64,000 nt of DNA. Origin: Salvia splendens. Taxonomy: Eukaryota > Streptophyta > Magnoliopsida > Lamiales > Lamiaceae. Both the position numbers and the translations under genes were made by a program. Within the stretch, counting starts at the first letter, position 1. Each line of letters starts with the position of its first letter. Positions 22,278 through 35,229 of the stretch are shown here, one piece after another. Location of the stretch: NCBI RefSeq assembly GCF_004379255.2, contig NC_056036.1, positions 43,053,576 through 43,117,575 of the forward strand, read 5' to 3'. A model generated the notes under the pieces. It saw only the letters and a program-made list of their open reading frames with translations, made no database searches and was not told where the DNA came from.

Positions 22278-25200
22278 TTTGTTTGGGGATCAAATCAAGA
22301 CTCCGCAGTTGATCGATTCGATGGATTTTTCAGCAGAAATTTACGCGATCGGTGAGGATTTCACACCGGAATTTTGTTCCACTGTTTAAGCTCGACAATA
22401 AAATACTGTTGATCTCGCTTTTTCGGTTTTATTGTTGCCGTAGTTTCTATTTCTAAATTTTAATAGTACTCCTACTACTACTACTTAAAGTAATTTCGTT
22501 TATGCACAATATAAATTATAAAATAGGAAAGAAAATGAAAAAAATATGAGTAAAATACGAAAGAGGTTATAAAAATAGGACTCTATTTTTTTTAGAAAAA
22601 AAGAGTTTTGAGCATATTACTTACTATGTGGAGAAGTATCAAACATTAACAATTTAACCCATGTGTTTCTTTTTTTGGTTATTTATTTTGCTGATTCTTA
22701 GTGTGTCATAGTGTTGCTTCTTGTTGATGTTTTTTCATTGTTGCCACCATTTTTTTTGGTTCACCAAATTTTGTAAAAAGCCATCTTCATTAATCACTTT
22801 CTTAATTTCCATACCCGAATATAAAAGTTCTCACTTCTAGTTGGAATTCAAGCTTAACTTGCTATTGCAACATACATACAATAGGAGTAATATTTAAACA
22901 TTAAACTGTACCCAACAACAAGCTTAACTTCTAAGTAATCACGGTAAGGAAATAAATTAGAAACCATTATTAATCCTCTTCAAAAACATAATCATCAAAT
23001 AGTCCAAAGAAAGAAAGAAAAGCTAGAAATAATGCGAGTGTAAGGTTGAAAACAACCTAAAACTAATGAAAAAGAGTCTAGTCTTGGACAAAGCTAAACA
23101 GAAAATATGGACAACTTCACAAGAAATGCAACTCAGGCAAATAAATCAAAAATATTGCGGGAGTAAACAAAGCCTATTCAATGTTCCCATTTCTTCAGCT
23201 CCATGCCGTCGGGCGCGCTTCCTTCGACCTTTTTCGAGCCAACCTCTTTCCAGTTGGTTGATAGCACCGTCCCATTCGACTCTACCTGTAAACGAGGACC
23301 AGATGAAAAACGTCACTAGTGATCCAAGTACTACGGCATGTTGTATTAAACTCATTATTATTAGTTAAAATTTGCATTCTTACGAATGATTTCTGCATGG
23401 CCCTTCTTGTGTCTTCATCTGCATCCTTGTATATGTCTCTGAAAAACTTGTTCAGTGCTGCATCACCATCGAGCTTTTCGTCCTTTTCCTGATGCAGAAA
23501 ATTTGTCATTTATGGGGCTGAGACTCTGCTTTTTTCATGCCTAAAAAGGGAAGCCAATAACACCAACCTCCTTTTTAACTTGAGCTTCGAGTTTATCCCA
23601 ATCTACTCGTTTTGGTTTGGAGGAGGGATATGTGGGTTTCTCATTGCCTGTCAAACCAAAAGAAGGTCGTGTATCTCACGTCAGTAAAACCACACACATC
23701 ATGTAAACATTTAGCTCGAACAGGAATGCAGCGTTTCCAGAAAGAACGCTCACCTGTAGGCACATTCACTTTCTGGACTACAGCAGCGTCCCTCTTAAAT
23801 TCAAGGCATGTCCAGTGTACGGCGTCTGCCTTGGCAAGTCTGATCTCGATTTTGGTAGACATGACTTCATATCTACTCTTTGAGGGAACGATCTGTTTAT
23901 CAAAGGGTGTAGTGATTTCAACACTAGCACTAGTAAATCAAACATAAAAAAAGTCCATGAAATTTCAGTCACTTTGCTTTTCACAAGGAGACAAAGACAA
24001 TCACAAATTCACAGTAGAATTGCAGTAAGAAAGGGTAACGAAAAGCACTATGCATTGACAGATTGACCTAATTATGAAATAGAACTGTAAAAAATCTGCA
24101 CCCCTGAATTAATGGGAAACAATAATATAGAAAGAAAAAGGATTAACAACGACGAATTCTAATTAAAAGAAGAAATTATCGATCAAACATCACAAGGAGA
24201 ATTTCTTCACAACTAAGATTCATACTCACACAAATACCTTACTTCATATAAAAGCAATGAAATGTTTACTTTTCATCCTGCTTATAAGGAAGTGAGGAAC
24301 TAATATACTCTCTCAACAGAAGTAAGCAATGAGTTTAGATGTAATAAATTACCTTTCCAAATAACCGAGGTTGAAAATGATATGCCTCTTCACCAGGCAC
24401 CTCAATGGTAACACTAAGCTGGGTATTAGCAAATGAGAAAGAAACGTTGGTACTTGTGCAGAAGCTAGTGTCATTTGATAAGGAACAAAAAAAATTAAAT
24501 AACAACTTACAATTTGTTCTCCAAAGTCAACCACAACACAGTTTGCTGGTATACGTTTTGCAAATATTGTTACGACAACTTCCTCTGGTTTCTGATAGAA
24601 TTCATGCCTGTGAAACAAGAAAAAACCAGAAAAAACACTAAGAAATTATAGAAGTTATGCAATATCTTCGCAGACCAAACGAAACAGAACTAAGAATTTG
24701 AATAGTGCATCTGATGGCTGTCAAGAAATCTAACAGGAGAAGTGATTCGTGGTATATATTTTGTTTGAATAATGAAAAAGAATAGTTCTGTTCCTAAGAA
24801 ACAAAGTTCCACTCTTATTCGTATAGTCCCTTCCACAATCATTAAGGGGCTACCATGTGATCATCAACCCATGATTAGTAGCTATTAACAGTATTTCTTA
24901 GATATCAAAGAAACGGATGAATGGATCTCACATACATAGATACAAAGTCAAAACAAAAAAGCCATGAACCAAAGAAATTAACCAATTCAAATAAACTACT
25001 ATGAACTCAGTAAATCATAAGCAACAAATCTAACACTCATACTAACCTGTATTTCAGCCTAGTAGTCGATGCTGCTTTTTCTTGGCTGGACAACTCAACT
25101 GCTGGTGGCAAATTATTTGGAGTAACCACACCTGTTGAAGGTTTTTCAGCCAGTTGTGTAGGCAATTCTTGTGTTTCCTCTGAAATAAAAAAGAAAATTA

Positions 25201-26451
25201 CATCCACATGGAGAACAAAAAAATGAACAGAAAACCTTGGAACATATTTCAGTACAGTTCGTGTTATTCTATGAATAAGCAAATGCCTAATCAAATCAAT
25301 TTTTCACATATCATAGGCATTTCACATGAATGACATTTAGAGAACCATATGACCACAACCTCTGGCGCGAACATACTGCATAACTATATATAAGACACGT
25401 ACGTAATGTACAAATAGTAAAACAAAAATATGCACTCAAATAGCCAGACATTCTAGAAATTAAATTCAAATTTTATCGAAAGTATAATTTCAGAAATAGA
25501 AAAACTGATGAATGTGTCATACAAGACATAAAAAATTACACTGAAGAGAAGTAGGAAGCATAGTTAGGCTATCAACTAACCTGCGATACGCTGATCACAT
25601 TCTTCGATCAATTTAGGGAACCTGGAATCTGCAGGTGCCAAAGTTGCACCATTTTCCAGTGCTGTCTTGGCAGTCTGGTACTCCTCAAGCTTGATGCATG
25701 CAACACTATAAACAAAACATACACAAAATCTCATGGTACGAAACTGAATGTAGTTCTTTACATGAAACTGAAGTAGTAAGTTTTTTTTCAGTTATGAGAT
25801 TCATCCAATTGAGAATAATCAAGATGCAATATCAAATAACGCTAACATCATAATAAATATATTTTGGTCAATGTGAGATCAGGTTTTTAGCCTATATTCC
25901 AAGCAAACCATAACTATTCTTAGGGCTTTGATATTTAAAACTTGCCATGTAACCCAGATGACACTTGACAGTTGATTGCGAATAGGAGCAGAATATCATG
26001 CCAAACGTGGCCATAACTTACTTTGAGTTTCAGATCGTAAGAACATCCTTCAAACCTAATAAAAACTTACCCTTTACGCAGATATGCTTTCGCAATTGAA
26101 GGATCCAACTCGATTGCTTTGTTTGCATCAGCAACAGCCTCTGCTCATCAAATAGTACCATGATAAGTATTAAAACAAGTAGCTAAATTCCCAAACAAAT
26201 TCAAAATTTGGAGACCCTAATTTCAAAACATCAAAGATCAATCAAAATAAGTGATTCGGTGAAAAAAAATAAAAACTGATCTATTTCAATCTGCATGAGT
26301 ACAGATAAAAAATGTGTGGCTTAAAGCCTTAAACAAACAACTTGGTCAGAACAAACAACACATCAATGCCGAACTTCCAGTCATTCAATAACCAATCAAT
26401 TAGGATAAAATATTCAAAACAATTCATCACCGAAGTTCAATAACTGAACCA
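22213..26451. repeat. Right copy of the TRAPPC1-SGT1 segmental duplication
   Basis: Homologous to 15288-18014. It keeps SGT1 exons 2-10 but only the first 20 codons of TRAPPC1. The spacer is longer than in the left arm, with extra DNA around 22610-22790 and 22860-22925. Similarity stops in SGT1 intron 1 near AGTTCAATAACTGAA. Confidence 0.88.
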
Positions 26452-27005
26452 CAACACAAGTGATATATATTTCCCGGATAAAATCAGTATAAACTTAAAA
26501 AAAGCACAGCAACCTTCAAACATCAAATCTATGGATCTCACGGCATAGTCAATTTCATCAACACAAGTCATTACCGATAAAAAAATAGAAACTGCTCTAT
26601 TTCAATCTGCAAGCCTACACATAAATAAAAAGGAGTAGCTTGAACAAACAACTTGGTCAGGATTCACCACAGAACACCAATACAACAATCCAAACTGCGG
26701 ATGGCGCAATAATTGTTCGATAGCCAACTAATTACGATCAAATATACAAATCAACGCATAACAGAACTTCAATAACAAAACAAAATTCTATTTCCCGGAT
26801 ATAACAAGCAACCTTCTGCAATAAGAGCACGAAATCCCTTACCGGTGAAGTTTTGGAGCTTGATATTGGCCTGAGCGCGGTCAACGAAGAGGTCAGCGCT
26901 GTTAGGGCTCAGAGCAATCGCCTGAGAGTATAGGTCAGCTGCCAGTTCAAAGTGATCATCAATGAACGCTTCCTTGGCCTTCTTCTCCAGATCCGCAGAC
27001 GCCAT
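23178..27005 (-). CDS. SGT1: SGT1, co-chaperone of HSP90
   Basis: SGT1 works with RAR1 and HSP90 to stabilise NLR immune receptors and also supports SCF ubiquitin ligases. Ten exons: 26843-27005, 26071-26140, 25581-25705, 25047-25179, 24511-24607, 24353-24418, 23754-23892, 23568-23647, 23384-23488 and 23178-23285. The sum is 1086 nt, giving 361 residues. The TPR domain is about residues 1-119 ([34 protein letters not shown]), a variable linker follows, then the CS domain at about 162-250 ([34 protein letters not shown]). The SGS domain ends the protein ([39 protein letters not shown]). The start is the only Met ahead of the TPR. An inert partial copy lies at 16052-17701. Confidence 0.95.
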
Positions 27006-28150
27006 TGAAGCTCGGATTTGGTAGCTGAATCGCGCCGAGGGATTGCGCGTGTTGGATTCAAAGGAATGGAGGAGACTTGAAATTGATAAGCTGAGGAAAG
27101 GGGAAGGTAAGATGGAGAGAAATTTAGATGCGGTTTAAATCTATGATTGATTTTGGGAGTATTTATATTATGGCCAATGATTATTTGTATTTTTATATTC
27201 CTACTTGTATTTGTGATTGTATTTATTGACTTTTGAGTGAAACATAGGAAGGTTCTAGATCTACTTACCATATCAGATTATAAAAAAATCTATTCCATAT
27301 TTAGTTGAAACATGAGCATTTGTTTTTTTGGTAATTTACAATGTTACACGTCCATATATTAATAATTTTAAAATTACAAAAAATTTGGTCAAAATTCGAG
27401 TAAGTCATACATTTTTTAGAACTATAATACTATTAGATTACGAAGATTCAATTTTTTTTCAATCATACTACCCGTCATTTGTCGAGAGTCTGGTGATTGG
27501 ACAATAAAAATTTCTTATATACACAAGACATTCGGCGAACAAAGTAAAATTGTCTGATGATTCGCAACCGCGGCGATTTTGGTCAATCATAGTATTTGGC
27601 GAAAGGATGCTACCCAAAAAGCATAATTGGTTCAACACGCAAGAGTATGACCTTCGCTTGTGGTGATTAATGGCATGTGATCGTTTAGGGAGGTTGAAGG
27701 GCTTGCAAAGCATCGATGCATCATCTTGGCGTTGCTTGACCAAACATTTGTGGTAGATGTGATGGTGGAATTGTCGCATGGGATAGACGGTAGCGGTGAA
27801 AGGTCGACGAAGAAGCCACTCAACATAATGTGCAATATATGTGAATCATCTGTAACTGCAACTAGTGGAAATTTGTAATACCCCTCACTCAATTACAGAA
27901 TAATAGAGGATAAATGATGTTGCAGCAAGTGTTATCATTTATTTCAAATAATAGCGGGATTAATTTTTTGAAAATCAATAATTTAGTAATCAGAATCTTA
28001 CACCATGTTTTCAATTGTATCAATAATTAATTTAGTCGGCATCGTTAAGAATTAAGATGAACTAAAATCACTGAAAAAAAGATTTTTCTACGACAATATC
28101 TCACTTACATAATTGCTCAAGTTTACTTGAGTAGTATTTGGGCCAAAATA
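27006..28150. other. Intergenic region
   Basis: Contains the SGT1 promoter side and AT-rich DNA. Frames near 27468-27892 are GC-richer than their surroundings (one contains GYYKFPLVAVTDDSHILHIM) but match nothing I recognise. Confidence 0.5.
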
Positions 28151-28283
28151 ACATAGGCTTAATACAATAATTGTTATCCATAGAAATATATTTGGGCTTC
28201 TCAGTTTATTAAAAGCAAATATTAAACGGGCCTAACTTAGCCCAAGTCTACAAACGACACGTATAAAATCTTGACCTCAAACC

Positions 28284-28291
28284 TAGGGTTT
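28284..28291 (+). promoter_or_regulatory. Telo-box of eS10 copy 1
   Basis: TAGGGTTT lies 53 bp before the start codon. About 60 bp further upstream is AGCCCAAG, whose complement TTGGGCT is site-II-like. Telo-box plus site II (TGGGCY) is the known promoter grammar of plant ribosomal protein genes. Copy 2 keeps the same arrangement at 32345-32352. Confidence 0.7.
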
Positions 28292-28343
28292 TGAATTCTT
28301 CATTGCTCTATCCATATTCCATCTGCAAAATCGCAAAGGAGCC

Positions 28344-30179
28344 ATGGTAGTCTCACGTTTCAGTGCTTAATTTGATCTATTAACGCTTCATTGTTTTGCT
28401 AATCAATGAATTAATTGCTGCAGATCATCTCGGAGAAGAACAGGAGAGAGATCTCCAAATACCTCTTCCAAGGTTTGTTTTAGTTTATTCAAATCGGTTC
28501 AGCATTCTGTGAGCTTTGTTTTTACTTGTTTTATTTTTAAATCGCGGCAAAGAGATAATCGGCTATGATATTCATTAATCTATTATGTTTAAATAACTTT
28601 GTTTTTAAGTTATTTTTTTTGTTAATCTATGAATTAACTCTATGTTATAGAGGAACTTTGTTTTTAAGTTATTTCTCAAGCTGCAATGAATAAACTGAAT
28701 TATTATGTTTATAAAGGGAGTGTGCTATGCGAAGATGAATGAACTGAATTATGTTTTTAGAGGGTGTGTGCTATGCGAAGATGAACTAACTGAATTATGT
28801 TTATAGAGGGTGTGTGCTATGCGAAGAAGGACTACAACCTAGCGAAGCACCCCGACATCGATGTCCCAAATCTGCAGGTTATTAAGCTTATGCAGAGCTT
28901 TAAGTCGAAGGAGTATGTGCGCGAGACCTTTGCTTGGATGCACTACTACTGGTATCTGACCAATGATGGAATTGAATTCCTCCGAACATACCTCAACCTT
29001 CCATCAGAGATTGTCCCAGCCACACTCAAGAAGTCTGCCAAGCCCCTCGGCAGACCCATGGGTGGCCCCCCTGGCGACCGCCCTCGGTAATAACCACTAG
29101 CTCTCACAATGGCATAAGGACTTGTTGGTTTTATGTGCTTGGCAATTAATATTGTTTTTTTTGTGCTTTCGTAGTTGGGTTTTGTTTCCACACACCTTTT
29201 GTCTGGTAGATACTTTAATTGCCATATAGTGAGCCTTTTGTTTGATGTAATTACTGGTCATGTCACCTTCAAATTTATTGTCACTGCAATAGTAAGTTTG
29301 AGAGATAATGTCTTGTGTTAGGAAAGTGAAGGATTTATAGGCAATTAAGTTGCTTTTTTATACGAGTGTGTGTTTCATATGACTCTCAAAATGTGATCTT
29401 ATATTGTTAATAACATATTTTTGATCTAATGATATAGTGGACCACCAAGATTTGAAGGCGACAGGCCCCGTTTCGGTGACCGTGATGGATACCGTGGTGG
29501 ACCAAGAGGGTCAGCTGGAGAATTCGGTGGGGAGAAAGGTGGAGCTCCTGCTGACTTCCAACCTTCATTCAGGGTAAGTTTTGTTATATAAGTATTTTGC
29601 TAAATTATGCGTCTTAATGCAGTACATGAACAATTTTAAGTAATTTGGTTAGCTTATGGCAGATCAGTCTATTAACTGGAGTGTAGTTTTAATCCTAGTA
29701 CTATTATTTAAGGTGTGCACCGTCTACTAGGTCATGTCTAGTGTTTGCTGCCATTTTTTGCTAATGTTACTAGTAGTGCTATTCTTTTGTTAGTGTCAGT
29801 CTCTAAGAAATTATGATTCATTGAAAAAAATACAATTGAAAATATTTATTCTACATTCTATGTAGTCTTCTTCTGTATACTTAATGATCAATCTTTCTCT
29901 GTCCTCATATCTCTGTCTCTGTTTTCCGCTGTCTTTGAGTTTTTTATGTTCATTTTCCTTATTGTGTTGATATGTTAAGATAAAAGCATTTGGTTTTTGG
30001 ATATTAGGAATTTGGGCCAAATGAATTTGAGGTGTGCTTTGGTGTTGTTTGTTGATTTGAAATTGTTCCATAATTTTGATTTTCGTATGGTATGTGTTGG
30101 TACGCAGGGTGGGAACGGTGGCGGGCGACCGGGTTTTGGCCGTGGTGCTGGTGGCTTTGGTGGAGCACCTTCAAGCTAA
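28344..30179 (+). CDS. RPS10: 40S ribosomal protein S10 (eS10), copy 1
   Basis: Small-subunit ribosomal protein. Five exons: 28344-28346 (the ATG alone), 28424-28472, 28807-29086, 29438-29573 and 30108-30179. The sum is 540 nt, giving 179 residues. Blocks are [47 protein letters not shown], a Pro/Gly/Arg-rich middle ([15 protein letters not shown]) and a glycine-rich tail ending GGFGGAPSS. An intron directly after the start codon is unusual but is the same in both copies. The 3' border of intron 2 is repeated three times, with decoy acceptors upstream. Both copies are intact and differ by only two residues in exon 4 as read. Confidence 0.96.
28715..28806 (+). repeat. Decoy copies of the intron 2 acceptor and exon 3 start
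   Basis: GTGTGCTATGCGAAG occurs at 28720, 28766 and 28812 with a 46-bp period. Only the third lies in the real exon. The second is preceded by TTTTTAG and could act as an acceptor, but would reach a stop after eight codons. Copy 2 of the gene has only one. Confidence 0.88.
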
Positions 30180-31334
30180 ATTCCTTTGTCTGTTCTCTAA
30201 TTCATAGTAGTTTTTTGATAGAGTATTTTGTGAGCTGGAATTATGTCAAACGATTGCTTCTATATTGCATGAGAATATATCCAATGTTTCTCTCTTTTCG
30301 GATATCATAAATGTTGGTTTTTTTATTTTTGATTTGTTTCTTCGTCTCATTTATTCGCATTTATCTTTTTTTTCTTATTTCAAATAAATATAATTGGTTA
30401 GTCTAATGTAAAATCTAAACAACAAATCTATGACCAAAAACTAGTTTATTTGAAAAAAATAGGTTTATTTATGCATTTAATTAAATTATATGGATGCATA
30501 TATAGTATATGGAAAGTGCATAATATTATGGTCATATATTTATAATTTGTGTATAATTTTTTTACTATTTTGGAACCATAAATGTAATTAGTGCATACTT
30601 TAATTCAAATTTAAAAAATAATGGATAGGAAATTCAAATATAAAAATAAAAAATGAGATTAAAGGCTAATAAGTATTTTTAACTTCTCCACTTACTATAT
30701 TTATTATTTTAATACTATATAATTAATACATCAAATTATTAATATAATTTTGGTGGTTTATCTTCACTCAAATCTAAATCTAAATGTAAATGCAGTTAAC
30801 AAAATATATTTGCCAATTTAACCCTTTATTTTTACTGTTATGATTATTCAATATATTCTATAGGGCCCAAGTGACAAGCTATCCAAATTCATTACGGTAT
30901 TCTGACAACTGGGCCGTTTCTATTGTAATAATAATATTAGATGTATGTGATCTATATCCATATTTTGTGTATTCTTTTAGTTCAAAAATATTTGTTTTTT
31001 GGTACTGTTGTTTTATGTTGTTTTATGATTTAAATAAAGAGAAAATAAAGTAGGAGAAATAAAAAGTAGAAGAGTTTTATTTAAGAAAATGTCGCTTTTA
31101 TTGGGATGTTCCAAAAGAAAATGTGTCATTTGAGGTGGGACGAACTGAGTATTTGCTAAAAGATTTTGTTATAATATTGATAATTAATATTCAAATTAAT
31201 TAATACACGAATCTATGGTTAGATGGTGAAGGAGGGGTTTGAAATAGAGAGCGTGAGCGGGTTCGGGTTTGGTATATATATGTGAACTGACATTAATCAC
31301 GATAATAGATAGGTGTACTATATTTTATATTTTT

Positions 31335-31528
31335 CCATCCCAAATTATTTGAGTAGTTTTTAGGCACAAGACTTGTAGAATATTATGTTTAATGATTAAG
31401 CGAAAAAAAATAAAAGAGAACAGGAAAATTAAGAAAATAAAAGTTCGTCATAAATTAACACAATTCAAATAACTTCAAATAATTAAAATAAAAATTCAAC
31501 TCAAATAACTTGGACTGAGCTACATTTT
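31335..31528. mobile_element. MITE with AAATTATTTGAG ends
   Basis: Left edge CATCCCAAATTATTTGAG and right edge CTCAAATAACTTGGACTG are imperfect inverted repeats around an A-rich interior. A related copy lies at 34525-34685, so the element was inserted before the duplication. Confidence 0.6.
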
Positions 31529-31555
31529 TACATTACTAGTATAGTATAGTACTTT

Positions 31556-31993
31556 CTACGTTCTATTCAAGATGTCCACAATCTTAAGTGACACGAAATT
31601 TTAGGAGGAGTTATTAGGCAGAGTAAGTAGAGAAAAAAGGTACTTCAATATTCTAATGAAGAAAGAGGAATGAGAGAGAGAGATATTTATTTCTAAATAT
31701 AAAAAGTGAACATCTTTTGCGAGACAAATTAAAAAAATGTGAATATGAGATGGAAGGAATACAAACAAAGGAAATATTGTATATTCCCACTGTCTCACTT
31801 AAGATATCCACATTTTTAAGCTTGTCGAATTCAAGATGTCTATTTTCTATATTTAGAAATAAATCATTCTATCAAATCTTCTCATTAAAATATCTAACTA
31901 CATTTTTCTCTCTAATTACTTAACTTAACCAATTCCTCCTAAACTCCCGTGACACTCGAGAATGTGGATATCTTGAGTAGGACGAAGAGAGTA
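31556..31993. mobile_element. MITE or MITE pair with long inverted arms
   Basis: The left arm (CAAGATGTCCACAATCTTAA, then GGAGGAGTTATTAGG) is the reverse complement of the right arm ending ATGTGGATATCTTGAGTAGG. A similar remnant follows eS10 copy 2 near 34712. Confidence 0.6.
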
Positions 31994-32221
31994 CTATTAA
32001 CTCTTAATTTGATTATTGGCGTGTACCAAAATGAAACATCATTTGACTCGATTGAATTTGTTGTTAGAAAAAAAGGAAAAACACGAGCTAATATCACTAA
32101 CATGTCTTTATCCGACTTCAATTTTGGATCTATTTACTCAAATAAACAAATATTCGTTAGAATAATTTTTATATAACGAGTTAACGACTGTAATTAATGT
32201 TATCAGTTTAGAAAAAAGGAA

Positions 32222-35160
32222 ATACAAGAATTGTTATCCATAGCAATATATTTGGGCTTCTCAGTTTATTAAAAGCAAATATTAAACGGGCCTATATATA
32301 GCCCAAGTCCACATATAACACACATTAAATCTTGACCTCAAACCTAGGGTTTTAAACAATCAGCTGCTGCTTCATCGCTCTATCCATCTGCAAAATCGCG
32401 AAGCAGCCATGGTAGTCTAACGTTCCAGTGCTTAATTTAATCTATTTACGGTTCATTGCTTTGCTAATCAATGAATTAATTGCTGCAGATCATCTCGGAG
32501 AAGAACAGGAGAGAGATCTCCAAATACCTCTTCCAAGGTTCGTTTTAGTTTATTCAAATTGGTTCAGCATTTGTGAGCTTTGTTTTTACTTGTTTTATTT
32601 GTAAATCGCGGCAAAGAGATAATCGGCTATGATAATCATTAATCTATTATGTTTAAATTACTTTGTTTTTAAGTTATTTTTTTGTCAATCTATGAATTAT
32701 GTTTATAGAGGGTGTGTGCTATGCGAAGAAGGACTACAACCTAGCGAAGCACCCCGACATAGACGTCCCAAATCTGCAGGTGATTAAGCTTATGCAGAGC
32801 TTTAAGTCGAAGGAGTATGTGCGTGAGACCTTTGCTTGGATGCACTACTACTGGTATCTGACCAATGATGGAATTGAATTCCTCCGTACTTACCTCAACC
32901 TTCCGTCGGAGATTGTCCCGGCCACACTCAAGAAGTCTGCCAAGCCCCTCGGCAGACCCATGGGTGGCCCCCCTGGCGATCGCCCTCGGTAATAATCACT
33001 AGCTCTCACATGGCATAAGGACTTGTGTCAAATCTATTTGGCTTGTTGGTTTCATGTGCTTTCGTAGTTTGTGTTTTTTTCCACACGCCTTTTGTCTGGT
33101 AGATACGTTAATTGCCATATAGTGAGCCTTTTGTTTAATGTAGTTACTGGTCATGTCACCTTCTCATGGTGTGAAATTTATTGTCACTGCATTGGTAAGT
33201 TTGAGAGATAACAACTACAATATGTCTTCTGTTAGGAAAGTGAAGGATTTGTAGGCAATTTAGTTGCTTTTTTATATTTGACTCTCAAAATGTGATCTTG
33301 TATCGTTTATAACATATTTTTGATCTAATGATATAGTGGACCACCAAGATTTGAGGGTGACAGGCCCCGTTTCGGTGACCGTGATGGATACCGTGGTGGA
33401 CCAAGAGGGCCAGCTGGAGAATTCGGTGTGGAGAAAGGTGGAGCTCCTGCTGACTTCCAACCTTCATTCAGGGTAAGTTTTGTTATAGAAGTATTTTGCT
33501 AAATTATGCGTCTTAATGCAGTACATGAACAATTTTAAGTAATTTGGTTAGCTTATGGCAGATCAGTCTATTAACTGGAGTGTAGTTTTAATCCTAGTAC
33601 TATTCAAGGTGTGCATCTTCTAATAGGTCATGTCTAGTGTTTGCTACCATTTTTTTGCTAATGTTACTAGTAGTGCTATTCTTTTGTTAGTGTCAGTCTC
33701 TGAGAAATTATGATTCATTGAAATTATGTAGTCTTCTTTATACTTAATGATCAATCTTTCTCTGTCCTCATGTCTCTGTCTCTGTTTTCCGCTGTCTTTC
33801 AGTTTTTTATGTTCATTTTCCTTATTATGTTGATATCTTAAGATAAAAGCATTTGGTTTTTGGATATTAGGAACTTGGGCCAAATGAATTTGAGGTGTGC
33901 TTTGGTGTTGTTTGTTGATTTGAAATTGTTCCATAATTTTGATTTTCGTATGGTATGTGTTGGTACGCAGGGTGGGAACGGTGGCGGGCGACCGGGTTTT
34001 GGCCGTGGTGCTGGTGGCTTTGGTGGAGCACCTTCAAGCTAAATTCCTTTGCCTGTTCTCTAATTCATAGTTTTTTGATAGAGTATTTTGTGAGCAGGAA
34101 TTATGTCAAACGATTGCTTCTATATTGCATGAGAATATATCCAATGTTTCTCTCTTTTCGGATATCATAAACGTTGATTTGTTTCTTCGTCTCATTTATT
34201 CGTATTTATCTCTTTTTCTTATTTCAAATAAATATAATTGGTTAGTCTAATGTAAAATCTAAATTCATTACGATAATCTGACAACTGGTCCGTTTCAATT
34301 GTATTAATACTACTAGATGTATGTAATCTATATCTATATTCTGTGTATTGTTTTAGTGCATAAATATTAGTTTTTTTAGCATTGTTGTTTTATGATTTAA
34401 ATAAAGAGAAATTAAATTAGGAGAAATAAAAAGTAGAGATATATATTGCTAAAAGATATTGTTATAATATCGATAATTAATATTCAAATTAATAAAGTAG
34501 GTGTACTATATTTTATATTTTCCAATCCCAAATAATTTGAGAAGTTTGTAGGCACAAGATTTAGAATATTGTGTTTAATGATTTGAAAAAAAAGGAAACA
34601 AGAAAATCAAGAAAATAGAAGTTTGTCGTAAAATAATATAATTCAAATATAAAAATAACTCAAATAACTTGGATGTAAACTACATTTTGATATACTAGTA
34701 TAGTAGTAATTTTTCGTCCTATTTAAGATATCCACATTCTAGAGTGAAACGATATTTTAAGAGGTTGTTTGGTAGACTAAGTACAGAAAAAAAGATAGTT
34801 CAATATTTTAATGAAAAAAGAGAAAAGAAAAAGAGATATTTATTTATAAATATAAAAAATGAACATTTATGGTAGGATAAATTAAAAAGAAAACTTGAAT
34901 ATAATAAGTGGGATACAAGGATTACTTTATTTTACTAAAACAAAGGAAATATTTTATAGTACTAGTAACTCTTAATTTTATTATTGGAGTGTACCAAGAT
35001 TGATTGCAAATGAAACATACTTGACTCGATTGAATTTGTTCCAGGCTTCCAGCTTAATAGGACTCTTAAATCATTCTAAACATAAACACAAAATTTGAAT
35101 TTTCACATAAATGTTTTTAAAAAAAAGTTAGAAAAAAAAGGAAAAACACGAGCTATATCA
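32222..35160. repeat. eS10 tandem duplication, copy 2
   Basis: Head-to-tail with copy 1. It carries an insertion of about 85 bp (35041-35126) relative to copy 1, and lacks the roughly 465-bp stretch of copy 1 and the two decoy acceptors. Confidence 0.85.
32409..34042 (+). CDS. RPS10: 40S ribosomal protein S10 (eS10), copy 2
   Basis: Exons 32409-32411 (ATG), 32489-32537, 32709-32988, 33337-33472 and 33971-34042, identical in length to copy 1 and giving 179 residues. Exon 3 differs from copy 1 only at silent sites as far as I can see. In exon 4, [11 protein letters not shown] replaces [11 protein letters not shown]. Changes that are mostly silent suggest that both copies are under selection. 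Introns are also close, including intron 4, so the duplication is recent. The promoter keeps a telo-box at 32345-32352. Confidence 0.96.
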
Positions 35161-35229
35161 CCTCATCTTCCTACGCAATCCCACGACTAAACTTCCACCT
35201 CAAGTTCATATGTGCCTTCTCTGCCATGC

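Larger units (their letters stand above)
28155..32115. repeat. eS10 tandem duplication, copy 1
   Basis: Runs from AATTGTTATCCATAGAAATA through the eS10 gene to the AAACACGAGCTAATATCAC region, and is matched by 32222-35160. Copy 1 has an extra stretch of about 465 bp (roughly 30420-30885) that copy 2 lacks, and MITE-like DNA at 31335-31528 and 31556-31993. Confidence 0.85.

Noticed and set aside
29997..30310. Frames around eS10 exon 5, repeated at 33860-34170
   Set aside because: They read intron sequence into exon 5; the splice acceptor at 30107/30108 and the family C-terminus define the real exon.
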